A stretch of DNA of 64,000 nucleotides from an uncultured Collinsella sp. (lineage in GTDB: Bacteria; Actinomycetota; Coriobacteriia; Coriobacteriales; Coriobacteriaceae), in NCBI GenBank assembly GCA_958437495.1, contig CAUBOH010000001.1:96970-160969 (forward strand), written 5' to 3'. A program made the position numbers and the translations under genes. The notes under the pieces were generated by a model. That model did not search any database and was not told the origin of the DNA. It saw nothing but the letters and a program-made list of their open reading frames with translations. This document shows positions 9,183 through 19,621 of the stretch, piece after piece (the first letter of the stretch is position 1; each line of letters starts with the position of its first letter).

Positions 9183-9211
9183 ATGATAGCCGCTCACACG
9201 GCATCAGGCAA
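9183..9211 (-). promoter_or_regulatory. Sigma-70-type promoter for the VUT/SDR pair
   Basis: On the minus strand TTGCCT (9206-9211), a 17-base spacer and TATCAT (9183-9188). The leader downstream contains arms CGAGCAG/CTGCTCG at about 9127-9155. Confidence 0.55.
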
Positions 9212-9213
9212 GT

Positions 9214-9246
9214 AAATGGCGCGGCAGCCCCGCAGGGCCACCGCGC
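9214..9246 (-). terminator. GC-rich hairpin after prfC
   Basis: Arms GGCGCGG and CCGCGCC directly after the prfC stop; the tail is only weakly T-rich, so termination is inferred from position. Confidence 0.45.
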
Positions 9247-9253
9247 CGATGCG

Positions 9254-10867
<1,614 letters not shown>

Positions 10868-11004
10868 GCGGATCCTTTCTTGCATTGAGTACATTACGTC
10901 GTTGTAACCGCACTATTGTAGCCGCGAAACCCCGATCTAGGGCGCCTATCAGGACAAATTCATCAGTTGGGGCCTGGGTAGCCGGCCCAATCCGAATTTG
11001 TCTC

Positions 11005-11055
11005 TTGCGTAACTGTGCATAGTGTATATATACTGTGCTTACCGGTTATATACAC
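11005..11055 (+). promoter_or_regulatory. Promoter overlapped by a palindromic GntR/YtrA-type operator
   Basis: TTGCGT (11005-11010) and TATACT (11029-11034), 18 apart. Inverted arms GTGTATATA (11022-11030) and TATATACAC (11047-11055) overlap the -10, as expected for autorepression by the GntR protein at 11083. Confidence 0.7.
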
Positions 11056-11082
11056 GTGTAGCCCAACAGCTAAGGAGCCGCT

Positions 11083-11463
11083 GTGGACATCATCCTATCC
11101 AATTCGAGCGACAAGCCCATCTACGAGCAAATAGCCTCGCAAGTCAAAGCTCAGATCCTTTCGGGCACGCTCGCTGCGGGAGCCAAACTCCCCAGCATCC
11201 GCTCACTCGCGAGCGACCTGGGTGTGAGCGTCATCACCACCAAGCGCGCCTACGCCGACCTGGAGCAACTCGGCTTTATCTGCACCGTGCAGGGCAGGGG
11301 CTGTTTTGTCGCCGAGGGCAACCAGGAGCTCTTGCGCGAAAACCAGCTCTGTCATATCGAAGAGCTGCTCGCACAGGCAGCAACGCAAGCCGAAACCCTG
11401 GGCGTCACGCGCGACAAGCTGCACGAGATGCTCGACCTGGTAGCCCCCGAAACCATGCAGTAG
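11083..11463 (+). CDS. GntR-family (YtrA-type) transcriptional regulator
   Basis: 126 residues: a winged helix DNA-binding domain (KPIYEQIASQVKAQILSG... LPSIRSLASDLGVSVITTKRAYADLE) and a short helical tail with no ligand domain, the YtrA subfamily layout. GTG 11083 is preceded by AAGGAG. It is the first gene of a three-gene operon with an ABC ATPase and a permease, the standard YtrA context, usually induced by cell-wall-active compounds. The operator at 11022-11055 is the probable target. Confidence 0.9.
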   Translation: MDIILSNSSDKPIYEQIASQVKAQILSGTLAAGAKLPSIRSLASDLGVSVITTKRAYADLEQLGFICTVQGRGCFVAEGNQELLRENQLCHIEELLAQAATQAETLGVTRDKLHEMLDLVAPETMQ

Positions 11464-11486
11464 CCATCTGCAAGAAAGGCTATATC

Positions 11487-12368
11487 ATGCAAAAGTTGCT
11501 AGAACTCAAAGGTATATCGCGCCGCGTGAGCGACCGCTTTTCACTGCGCGACGTCACGCTTGCCGTGGAGCCCGGCCAGATCGTTGGCTTTGTGGGCGCA
11601 AATGGCGCCGGCAAGACGACGACCATTCGCGCCGCGCTTGGGCTTATAAAGCTCGATGACGGCGAGGTGCATCTGCTTGGACAGCGCTGCGACGCCAACG
11701 CGCCCGACGAGACGCAGCGCCACCTGCGCTCCCGCGTCGGTCTTGTCCTGGACACGTGCCCCTTCCCCTCCACGCTCAAGGTGGGCCAGGTCGAGACGCT
11801 CGTAGGACCGGCGTACCCCACGTGGAGCGGCGAAACGTTCGCCGGATTCATCGACCGATTTGGCCTTGATCCCAAGGCCAAGGTCAAGGACCTCTCCCGC
11901 GGCATGGGCATGAAGTTGCAGCTTGCCTGCGCACTCAGCCACAATGCCAAGCTGCTCGTTTTGGACGAAGCCACCGCGGGCCTTGATCCCATGGCGCGCG
12001 AGGAACTGCTCGATGAGCTGCTCGCCTTTGTTTCCGACGGCCAGCGCAGCGTGCTGCTCTCGAGCCATATTACGTCCGACCTCGATCGCGCCGCCGACCG
12101 CGTCATCTGCATCGATAACGGCTCGATTGTGTTTGACCTGCCGCGCGAGGACATTACCGACCGAGCCGGCATCGCCCATTGCACTCAGGCACAGGCCGCC
12201 GAGCTCATGGCCTGCGTCGAAGGCGCCCACGCCGCCCACCACGCCTACAGTGTGGACGTGCTCGTGCCTAACCGGCGCGAAGCGCTCGAGGCCTTCTCCG
12301 AGATTCCCTGCGATCGGGCAACCATTGATGACTATCTGCGCCTCATGCTGAAAGGGGCTTCGAAATGA
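11487..12368 (+). CDS. ABC transporter ATP-binding protein
   Basis: 293 residues. Walker A GANGAGKTT at 37-45, signature LSRGMGMKLQLA, Walker B LLVLDEATAGLDPMARE, and a C-terminal extension typical of ABC-2 exporters. A longer in-frame reading back to 11022 overlaps gntR and is rejected; ATG 11487 has AGAAAGG before it. Its last bases overlap the permease start (ATGA). Probably powers export of an antimicrobial or lipid-linked compound; substrate unknown. Confidence 0.93.
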   Translation: MQKLLELKGISRRVSDRFSLRDVTLAVEPGQIVGFVGANGAGKTTTIRAALGLIKLDDGEVHLLGQRCDANAPDETQRHLRSRVGLVLDTCPFPSTLKVGQVETLVGPAYPTWSGETFAGFIDRFGLDPKAKVKDLSRGMGMKLQLACALSHNAKLLVLDEATAGLDPMAREELLDELLAFVSDGQRSVLLSSHITSDLDRAADRVICIDNGSIVFDLPREDITDRAGIAHCTQAQAAELMACVEGAHAAHHAYSVDVLVPNRREALEAFSEIPCDRATIDDYLRLMLKGASK

Positions 12369-13063
12369 AACGCGCCTTTATGTCCGAGCTCGCCATCGTT
12401 CGCACGCTCGTCCCAAGCATCGCGGGCGTCGGCCTGTTCATATTCGTCGTGTTGACCCTCACCAACGCATCGGACGGTGACTCCGGCATGAGTGCCGGTG
12501 CCTGCGCGGTCAGTGCCATGTCGCCCATCGTGGTCATGAACTCGCTGGCCGGCTACGACAATCAAAACGGATGGGAGCGCTATCGGGCAACGCTGCCCAT
12601 CTCGCGCAAAGACATCATCTGTGCACGCTACCTGAGCATCATTGTCTTCTCGGCCGTCATGGCGTGCGCCGCCGCGCTTCTGAGCATCGTCTCTATCCCG
12701 CTCTTCAACAGCGCGGGTATCCCCTCGACGGGACAGATCGTCTTTGAGACCACAATAGCCTCCGCCGCATCGATGCTCATCTCCCTCATGATGGTGTTTC
12801 TGGCACAGCCGCTTTTCTTTCGATTTGGACACATGGAGGCGCTGCGCCTTTCCGTCGGCCTGTTTGCCCTGCTCGGATGCCTTGCCATGGCCACGCTGAG
12901 CTCCTCCAACCCCATCAGTAACTGGCTCATGTCGATTGCTGGGGCGAATCCCGATCCTGCCGTCCTCGGCTGCCTGTGTGCGGGCATCGCGGTATTGGCC
13001 CTCGTGCTATGTGCACTTAGCTGCATCGTCAGCACCAAGGTCTACCGGGCACGCGACCTGTAG
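12365..13063 (+). CDS. ABC-2-type permease subunit
   Basis: 232 residues with about six membrane helices and the short cytoplasmic segment NQNGWERYRATLPISRKDI, typical of ABC-2 permeases of the YtrC/BcrB sort. It overlaps the ATPase gene by four bases, indicating translational coupling. It forms the membrane half of the exporter regulated by the GntR protein. Confidence 0.85.
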   Translation: MKRAFMSELAIVRTLVPSIAGVGLFIFVVLTLTNASDGDSGMSAGACAVSAMSPIVVMNSLAGYDNQNGWERYRATLPISRKDIICARYLSIIVFSAVMACAAALLSIVSIPLFNSAGIPSTGQIVFETTIASAASMLISLMMVFLAQPLFFRFGHMEALRLSVGLFALLGCLAMATLSSSNPISNWLMSIAGANPDPAVLGCLCAGIAVLALVLCALSCIVSTKVYRARDL

Positions 13064-13342
13064 GCGGGCGAATCTCGACCCACGCAGGTCGCAATCGGCC
13101 ACAATCGCGCCCCTCAAATCCGTGACAAATGGCATGTCCCCGGCCCGTGCGCAACGTTCTATAATCAAAACGTCACGGGCCTCGGCCCAATTTCGATCAT
13201 CCAAGGGGATGTCTTTTTGGTCATTGTTCTTTAGGGAACGGTCAATCGCATAGAACCATGAAAACGGCCGTTCAACGGCCGCGGTTTGTTGCGCCGTTCC
13301 GCCTCCGTCATCTGCCACATATGCACCTGATAGGAAAGAACA
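13064..13342 (+). other. 279-base leader region without a gene
   Basis: TATAAT at 13160-13165 lacks a good -35 box. The stretch from there to the methyltransferase start is about 175 bases and contains hairpins such as GTTCTTTAGGGAAC and ACGGCCGTTCAACGGCCG. A reverse-strand frame here has no ribosome-binding site or recognisable motif. Possibly a structured 5' leader; I cannot assign a riboswitch class. Confidence 0.35.
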
Positions 13343-14080
13343 ATGAACTCTGCGAAATCTCAATCCTTCCCAAAAGCCACCAGCTTCGACGCGGCACTCG
13401 TACGCTCTAAGATTATGGGGCCGAACCCCCTCAAACTCTGCGAAGAGCTCCTTTGCGATGCGAGCATTCCCCGCGGCGCCCGTGTCTGCGACCTTGGGTC
13501 GGGCACCGGCATTACCAGCGCCCTGCTTGCCCGCGAATACGGATTTGACACTTATGCTGTCGACCTGTGGAGCGATCCTGTCGAAAACCGCGCGTTCTTC
13601 GATTCACTCGGTATTCCCCGCAACACGATTCACCCTGTTAAGGCGGACGCCTCACAGGGGCTGCCGTTTGAGCACGACTATTTTGATGCAGTCGTGAGCA
13701 TCGACTCGTACAACTACTACGGCCGCGACCCGCACTATCTGAGCGAGCGCTTGCTCCCCTACGTAAAGCAAGGTGGGATGCTCTACTTAAGCATCCCCGG
13801 CATGGTTCGCGACTGCCACGACAACCTGCCCGCCTGCCTGCTCAAATCCTGGACATCCGAGCAGCTCGACTATATGCACGACATAGCCTGGTGGCGCGCC
13901 ATGATCGAGCCGACCCCCGGCGTCGAGATTGTCTCGATGCAGCCCATGCTCTGCACGGACGAAGCATGGGAAGACTGGCTCGCCTGCGACAACGAGTACG
14001 CAGCAGGCGACCGCGCTGCCGTTGAAGCCGGCGCGCTCGAATACCTCAACACCATCGCCATTGTGCTGAGGAAGCTCTAA
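13343..14080 (+). CDS. Class I SAM-dependent methyltransferase
   Basis: 245 residues. Motif I is VCDLGSGTGITSALLAREYG (D50-G56), motif II the acidic AVDLWSDP, and DYFDAVVSIDSYNYYG resembles the post-I segment of small-molecule methyltransferases in gut bacteria. AGGAAAG lies before ATG 13343. Substrate unknown. Single gene between a long leader and a strong terminator. Confidence 0.82.
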   Translation: MNSAKSQSFPKATSFDAALVRSKIMGPNPLKLCEELLCDASIPRGARVCDLGSGTGITSALLAREYGFDTYAVDLWSDPVENRAFFDSLGIPRNTIHPVKADASQGLPFEHDYFDAVVSIDSYNYYGRDPHYLSERLLPYVKQGGMLYLSIPGMVRDCHDNLPACLLKSWTSEQLDYMHDIAWWRAMIEPTPGVEIVSMQPMLCTDEAWEDWLACDNEYAAGDRAAVEAGALEYLNTIAIVLRKL

Positions 14081-14085
14081 ACAAT

Positions 14086-14128
14086 AGCCGCGCGAGCCGT
14101 AAACAAACGGCCTCGCGCGGCTTCTTTA
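14086..14128. terminator. Intrinsic terminator after the methyltransferase
   Basis: Stem GCCGCGCGAGCCGT / ACGGCCTCGCGCGGC with one bulge, then TTCTTT. It separates two convergent genes. Confidence 0.85.
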
Positions 14129-14162
14129 AAACGAGTTCTGAACAAACGCAAAGCGCAATACG

Positions 14163-15464
14163 CTACTTGCGCAGCGGCTTGGGCAGCGGAATGCCGGCGG
14201 CGATGGCTGCAGCGATGATCATGCAAACGATACCCTTGAGTGGGAAGCACATGAGCAGCAGGCCCACGACCATAACAGGCTGGCGCATAACGGCGCCCAT
14301 CGTCGATGCCGTGCAGACGGCGACGCAAAAGACCGGATCTGCGCCGGTGAGGATGGCAAGGCCGTAGCCCAGGCTTACGCCCGAGAAGATAACCGGGAAG
14401 AAATGGCCGCCACGCCAGCCCATGTTGATGAGGGCGGGTGTCAGCATGGCCTTGACAAGACCGGTCGCGATGAGCACACCGGCGGGGATGGTGAGGTAGG
14501 TCTCCATAAGTACGTCGGCCTGGGTCTCACCGGCAAACATGGTATAAGGCAGAACTGTGCCGCAGATGGCGAGCGCCAGACCAGCCAGCATGGCCTTGAC
14601 GACAGGACGCTCCCCTATGGCATGGGACAGTGCCTCGCTTGCATGCTCAGAGACAAAGTACAGCCAGCCGCAGATTGTTCCGATCAGCGCAAGAGGAATG
14701 AGCCAGGTAAGCTCCAGGTTGCCCACCTCGGCGGACTCGAACCTGGGCATGCCCATGCCGCCGCCCATGAGCTGGCCGAGCAGCAGGTAGGTACCCAGAC
14801 CGCCGGCAATCGCAATGCCGTAGACCACCGTCTTCTGCGCCTTGGGAAGCTTGATAGTGATCTCGTCGGACGCAGACTCATCGTCATTAGCGCCCTGGCC
14901 GCCGGCGCTACCGGCGAGCGGCGCCACAAAGCCAAAGACGGGTGCGGTGAAGAGCGCCGTCAGGGCAGCCTGGGTACCCAGCAGCGTGAGCTGTCTAAAC
15001 TCGGTGCCAAAGCGACGCATGCGGTCGCCGACCCAGCTGCACAGACCCGCGATAACGCCGGTCAGGCCGGCCTCCGGTCCAATGCTGCCGCCAAACAGCA
15101 GCGGCAGCAATGCCGCAAGCGAAAGCTTGCCCAGGTTGTCGTACGGGTAGCGACCGTCTTGTTTAACCTTGGCCATCACCTGGTTGAGGTCGTCGGTCTT
15201 GGTGCCCGTCATCTTTTCGTACAGACCGATCAGCAGGCCGCCCAGCAGGCAGACGAAAAACGGGTACGGCAAAAAACCGAACGGACCGCTCGCGAGCTCG
15301 GGCGAAGCGACGCCCAGCGTATGCGGGATCTCGGTCCATAGATAGTCGATACCGTGCTCCATCGCAAAGAAAAACAGCCAGACCGCAGCGCCCGCAAACG
15401 CACCGGTCACGGCCACGCTAACTAAAAACAGCGCGCGGTTTGTGGGCTTGGCAAGGTTATCCAT
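14163..15464 (-). CDS. ClC-family chloride channel or H+/Cl- exchanger
   Basis: A 433-residue membrane protein with GGSIGPEAG at 125-133, the ClC anion-pore signature with the gating Glu131, and GWRGGHFFPVIF near residue 340, the second pore motif. A hydrophilic insert of about 25 residues (SAGGQGANDDESASDE) sits mid-protein. The family moves chloride or fluoride; transporter versus channel cannot be decided by eye. Monocistronic. Confidence 0.9.
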   Translation of the reverse strand: MDNLAKPTNRALFLVSVAVTGAFAGAAVWLFFFAMEHGIDYLWTEIPHTLGVASPELASGPFGFLPYPFFVCLLGGLLIGLYEKMTGTKTDDLNQVMAKVKQDGRYPYDNLGKLSLAALLPLLFGGSIGPEAGLTGVIAGLCSWVGDRMRRFGTEFRQLTLLGTQAALTALFTAPVFGFVAPLAGSAGGQGANDDESASDEITIKLPKAQKTVVYGIAIAGGLGTYLLLGQLMGGGMGMPRFESAEVGNLELTWLIPLALIGTICGWLYFVSEHASEALSHAIGERPVVKAMLAGLALAICGTVLPYTMFAGETQADVLMETYLTIPAGVLIATGLVKAMLTPALINMGWRGGHFFPVIFSGVSLGYGLAILTGADPVFCVAVCTASTMGAVMRQPVMVVGLLLMCFPLKGIVCMIIAAAIAAGIPLPKPLRK

Positions 15465-15589
15465 CGGGTCCTCCCGCGGTCAAAGTCGACATAGATACGT
15501 TTTATTGTAGAGCGAGCGTTGCCCGAACGAGCCAACCATCCGCGCCGCAAACGGCACCATTGGGAGTCATAGTGGGGCAGGCTCAAGAC

Positions 15590-16123
15590 TTATCCGTTGA
15601 TAATCGAGGCAATCTCGCGCAAATCGTCGGCAAAGTAGATGCCTTGCTGGCGTCGTGGGCTCGATAGGCCCTTATCAATCATGTGCCCGAGCAGCGCCTT
15701 GAGGTCGTTGTAGTAACCGTCCAGGTTATACAGGATGCACGGAGCACTCAGGTGCCCCAATGACACCGCGGACATGACCTCGGCAATCTCCTCGAGCGTG
15801 CCCGTCCCACCGGGAAAGGCAATGAACGCATCGCCGAGCTCAATCATCTTGGCCTTGCGCTCCGCCATATCACTCGTCACGATGAGGTCGTCGATACCGT
15901 CATGTTGAAACTCGGCCTCGATAAAAAAGCTCGGCTCAACACCCGTCACGTGTCCACCCGCCTCGAGTACGCTATCGGCGAGCGCGCCCATCAGGCCCGA
16001 TTTGGAACCGCCGTATACCAGCGCATGCCCGTTGGAGCCAATCCAGTTGCCCAGTTCTTGCACCGCAGGCAGAAATGCTGGGTCGTTACCAACGCTGGCG
16101 CCCAGGTATACCGTGATATTCAT
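15590..16123 (-). CDS. LOG-family (TIGR00730) nucleotide phosphoribohydrolase
   Basis: 177 residues with YGGSKSGLMG at 37-46 and FPGGTGTLEE at 103-112, the paired motifs of the LOG family, once mis-named lysine decarboxylases. Members hydrolyse (cytokinin riboside) 5'-monophosphates to base and ribose 5-phosphate. GAGGGGG precedes ATG 16123. Length is normal. The physiological nucleotide is unknown. Confidence 0.9.
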   Translation of the reverse strand: MNITVYLGASVGNDPAFLPAVQELGNWIGSNGHALVYGGSKSGLMGALADSVLEAGGHVTGVEPSFFIEAEFQHDGIDDLIVTSDMAERKAKMIELGDAFIAFPGGTGTLEEIAEVMSAVSLGHLSAPCILYNLDGYYNDLKALLGHMIDKGLSSPRRQQGIYFADDLREIASIING

Positions 16124-16159
16124 ATTCAGTCCCCCTCGTCGTGACGCGCGACGCCCGTT

Positions 16160-16585
16160 CTAGCGTTGGCGTCGGCGATATTCGCGCACGCGACGCGAAA
16201 GATCGGCAAGCTCATCGCGGTCGAGCTCTTCCAAATGCTCAAGATCGTCCATAAAGCGCGTCATGGTGTCCTTTTGACGCATCTTGATAAGCGTATTGCA
16301 GTAGTTCACCGCCACGCCCGTGAGTATGGCGATGTAGAAGATGCTGATGACGCTTAAGATAACGGTAATAGCGCGGGCAACCGGCGTTTCGGCCGGGATA
16401 TCACCAAAGCCGATCGTCGAGACCGTCTCGAAGCTAAACCAGAGACCATCGCCAAAGGTGAGGGTCGTGGGCTCGGACAGCCAGACGGCCGTCGAGCACA
16501 GCAGATAGAAGGCAAGAAACAGGCCCGTGATGCGCGCAAAGCCAGCCTGGCGCAACACATCGGCAAGCGTCCTCAACTTGTTCAT
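16160..16585 (-). CDS. Two-helix potassium channel
   Basis: 141 residues: helix at about 20-37, pore helix, selectivity filter TIGFGD at 57-62, second helix at about 72-95, and a charged cytoplasmic tail likely to form a coiled coil for tetramer assembly. No RCK domain. ATG 16585 has AGGGG upstream; the in-frame extension to 16660 looks non-native. A classic KcsA-like layout. Confidence 0.9.
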   Translation of the reverse strand: MNKLRTLADVLRQAGFARITGLFLAFYLLCSTAVWLSEPTTLTFGDGLWFSFETVSTIGFGDIPAETPVARAITVILSVISIFYIAILTGVAVNYCNTLIKMRQKDTMTRFMDDLEHLEELDRDELADLSRRVREYRRRQR

Positions 16586-16842
16586 CGCGACCCCTTTTTT
16601 CAGGACAATCAATCGCTTTTGGTCGGTATTGTCCCACGCCTCCCCTGCAAACGGAACCAATCATCAAGAACGCTTCTAAACAACGGGTTGTGAGGGACAA
16701 TCCTTCCACAACAAAACGAAGCACGTTTCAATCTGCGGAAAACGGGGCGTTCCCATCGAACTCGCAGCCTGAACTAGTATCTTAATATAGACACGCCGCC
16801 CACCATCGTGCACGCAACACGCAGAATGAAAGGAAGCCCACG

Positions 16843-17322
16843 ATGTTTAGACCTCTTCGCAGGAAGAAGCGTGCTATCACCGATCAAGAGGCACGAGAGC
16901 TGCTCGTCAATTGCAAGCGCGGCATTTTTGCCGTCAACGGAGACGACGACTATCCTTACGCCATTCCCGTTAACTACTACTTTGACCCCGAGCACAACAA
17001 AATTTACTTTCATGGAGCCAAGGCGGGGCATAAGGTCGATGCACTCAAACGCAGCGACAAAGTCTGCTTTACCGTCTATGGCAACGATTGGTACAAAGAC
17101 GATGACTGGGCGCCCTATGTTCAGAGCACCGTGGTCTTTGGCCGTTGCCGCCTCGTGAACGATGACCCGGCGTTTGTCGAAGGCAAAGTCCGACAGTTTG
17201 CCCTCAAGTACTATCCTTCTGCCGAAGAGGTCGAAGAGGAAATCAAGCAAAGTATCAGAGGCGTCCAACTGTATGAGATTACGATTGAGCACCTTTGCGG
17301 CAAGCAAATTAAAGAAAAGTAG
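16843..17322 (+). CDS. Pyridoxamine-5'-phosphate-oxidase-fold (NimA-like) flavoprotein
   Basis: 159 residues beginning MFRPLRRKKRAITDQEARELL and including GIFAVNGDDDYPYAIPVNYYF and IYFHGAKAGHKVDALKRSDK, the usual FMN-binding pattern of the PPOX/NimA group. Related proteins reduce or bind flavins and some inactivate nitroimidazoles; function here is not known. AAAGGA lies upstream of ATG 16843. Single gene. Confidence 0.85.
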   Translation: MFRPLRRKKRAITDQEARELLVNCKRGIFAVNGDDDYPYAIPVNYYFDPEHNKIYFHGAKAGHKVDALKRSDKVCFTVYGNDWYKDDDWAPYVQSTVVFGRCRLVNDDPAFVEGKVRQFALKYYPSAEEVEEEIKQSIRGVQLYEITIEHLCGKQIKEK

Positions 17323-17418
17323 CAGACGTGGAAAACGCACTCGCAAGCCTCTGCGCCCTATGCGTCCACGCACATTGACGACATGGGCGCAAGCCGCAGT
17401 ACCCGAATCGTGCGCCCC

Positions 17419-18630
17419 CTATACCCCAAAAACGTAGCGGTCTAAGCGGTCGCACGCTTCCTTTACGCGCGAAAGCGGCAGCGCCAGATTCACGCGAATG
17501 TGGCAGGGCCCGTGGAACGGACGGCCGTCCTGATACCCCACGCCCACGCGCGCCCCCTCGTCGAGCAGCCACTGAATATCGCGGCCATGCTCGCGACACC
17601 ACTCGGTGCAGTCCAGAAACACCATGTACGTGCCCTGCGGACGTGAATAGGACACGCCCTCAAAATGCTCGTCCGCGTAATCGCAGAAGTACTCGATATT
17701 GCCGGCAAGCACCTGGTTGAGCTCGTCCACCCACTCGTAGCCTTGCGGCTGGTAGGCACCGATAAGCGCATGCATGGAAAGGACATTCATCTCGTTGTAG
17801 TGGGTCTTGTTGGACACGGTGCACACGCGGTCGCGCAGCGTCTCGTTGTAGATGATGTGGTAGCTACCGACCAGGCCCGCCAGGTTAAACGTCTTGCTCG
17901 GCGCATAGAGGGCAACCGTGCGCATGCGGGCATCCTCGCTCACCGACTGCGTCGGGATATGCTTGTGTCCCGGCAGGATGATATCGGACCAAATCTCGTC
18001 CGAGATCACCACGCAATCGTGCTGGCGATAAATGTCCATGGCGCGCTCGATCTCGTCGCGCTCCCATACGCGGCCGCAGGGATTGTGCGGCGAGCAGAAC
18101 ACCGCGGCGTGGATGTGGTTTTGGGCGAGCTTTCGCTCCATGTCCTCAAAGTCCATGCACCACACGCCCTGATCGTCGAGCTTAAGCGGGCTGTGGACAA
18201 TACGATAGCCCGCGGCCTCAATGGACTTGGTAAAGCCGATGTAGGTAGGACTGTGGACCAGTACCGCATCGCCCGGCTGGACATACGCGCGCAGCGTCGA
18301 CACGACACCGCCCAGCACGCCGTTTTCATAGCCGATATGCTCAGGGCGCAGACCCTCGACGCCATTGCGGCGACTCTGCCATTCGATGATGCGGTCGAAG
18401 TACTCGGGACGCGGATTGAAATAGCCGAACATGGGGTGCTGGGCACGCCGAATGATGTGTTCCTGGACCGTGGGCACCGTGGCAAAGTTCATGTCGGCCA
18501 CCCACATGGGAATGCGATCGAAGCCCTCGTCGGGTGCGTTCGGGGCCATACCGGGGATCTCACCCCAAGAGTCAACAGCGATAGAGTCCATGCCGTGGCG
18601 GTCGATAAGCGAGCTGAAGTCGTATTTCAT
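17419..18630 (-). CDS. PLP-dependent aminotransferase / C-S beta-lyase, MalY-PatB type
   Basis: 403 residues of fold-type I. FDRIPMWVADMNFATVPTV, NPHNPCGRVW and YAPSKTFNLAGL (the Lys that binds PLP) match MalY/PatB, which cleave cystathionine or related thioethers, and are close to aminotransferases. GGGAG precedes ATG 18630; the longer frame to 18678 lacks a site. The reaction direction (lyase or transaminase) is not decidable from sequence. Confidence 0.88.
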   Translation of the reverse strand: MKYDFSSLIDRHGMDSIAVDSWGEIPGMAPNAPDEGFDRIPMWVADMNFATVPTVQEHIIRRAQHPMFGYFNPRPEYFDRIIEWQSRRNGVEGLRPEHIGYENGVLGGVVSTLRAYVQPGDAVLVHSPTYIGFTKSIEAAGYRIVHSPLKLDDQGVWCMDFEDMERKLAQNHIHAAVFCSPHNPCGRVWERDEIERAMDIYRQHDCVVISDEIWSDIILPGHKHIPTQSVSEDARMRTVALYAPSKTFNLAGLVGSYHIIYNETLRDRVCTVSNKTHYNEMNVLSMHALIGAYQPQGYEWVDELNQVLAGNIEYFCDYADEHFEGVSYSRPQGTYMVFLDCTEWCREHGRDIQWLLDEGARVGVGYQDGRPFHGPCHIRVNLALPLSRVKEACDRLDRYVFGV

Positions 18631-18741
18631 GCTGAGCTCCCGTGCAAAGTGATTGTTTTGGTAGGCGTTATTGTCCACCAGCGCGGGCGGTTTTGGCGCG
18701 GGGTTTGGCGCTTAATTTGACGGGTACGGACGAATGGCAGG

Positions 18742-19479
18742 TTAGTCTTGCGCGTCGTTGACGGCGACTACGGTTAGCTGGGTTTCGTCGACCGTAAACG
18801 ATATGTCGAGCCCGGCGTAAGCCAAGTGGTAAATGCGGTTTGGCTCGTGCTTGCTGCCCGCACGGCGCGGGTCTTGGCGTAGGACCTCGACCAGGCCGGG
18901 GAGCTTTGTGGGCGGGACCATATCCTGCAGCGTCTGCGGGAACTCGATGTCGAGCTCTTGCCACGGAGCATCCTCAATCCAGCCGCCCGTTGCATCCGGG
19001 TGGCAGTCCGCAAACGGAATGTAGGGCTTGATATCGTAGATGGGCGTGCCGTCGCGCAGATCGGCCCCCAGCACATGGATGATGGGGCCGTCGTCGGTAA
19101 GCTCCACGCGGTCGAGCTTAACGCAGGTGAGACCGATAGGATTAGGGCGAAACGGACTGCGTGTGGCAAATACGCCCACGCGCTCGGCTCCACCTAGGCG
19201 CGGCGGGCGTACGGTTTTCGACCACTTGGCATTGGCGCCGGACCTGTCCTGCGTCTTAGCATCGGCGGCTATGTCCTTAGCTGTGCCGCCGGGCGTGCCG
19301 TTTTCGAAGCGCCAGAGCAGCCATAGGTGAGAGAAGGAGTCCAGACCCTCAACCGCTGCGTTGGAGGCAAATTCCGGCTCAAAAACGATGCGTCCCTGCA
19401 GATGAGGCGCCAAAAAGCTGTTGCGCGGAATGCCGAACTTCTGCGGCAGGTCGGTATGTATGTGTGCGATAGATTCCAT
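18742..19479 (-). CDS. trmO: tRNA-Thr N6-methyl-t6A37 methyltransferase TrmO (TsaA)
   Basis: 245 residues starting MESIAHIHTDLPQKFGIPRNS, equivalent to the IG.I.SPY..KFG.PRQ entry of TrmO. GRIVFEPEF, GVFATRSPFRPNPIGLTCVKL and DLRDGTPIYDIKPYIPF are diagnostic. TrmO methylates t6A37 of tRNA-Thr(GGU) using SAM in a beta-barrel fold. There is no Shine-Dalgarno; TACAAT lies seven bases before this ATG, so the mRNA may be leaderless. An in-frame ATG at 19488 is the alternative start. Confidence 0.9.
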   Translation of the reverse strand: MESIAHIHTDLPQKFGIPRNSFLAPHLQGRIVFEPEFASNAAVEGLDSFSHLWLLWRFENGTPGGTAKDIAADAKTQDRSGANAKWSKTVRPPRLGGAERVGVFATRSPFRPNPIGLTCVKLDRVELTDDGPIIHVLGADLRDGTPIYDIKPYIPFADCHPDATGGWIEDAPWQELDIEFPQTLQDMVPPTKLPGLVEVLRQDPRRAGSKHEPNRIYHLAYAGLDISFTVDETQLTVVAVNDAQD

Positions 19480-19621
19480 GCCGGTCATTGTACGGCATGG
19501 AGGCGCGGGGCGTTGCGCGCAATTCTTCGCCGCGGTCCCCCCGTCGTGCAACCAACGGTTGCTTGGAAGGGTGCCTGCCGCCGCGTATGCTTAAGCCATC
19601 AACCAGCAGAAAGGAGCCGTT

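Noticed and set aside
13007..13363. 118-codon reverse frame before the methyltransferase
   Set aside because: No start signal, no family, and it covers the promoter region.
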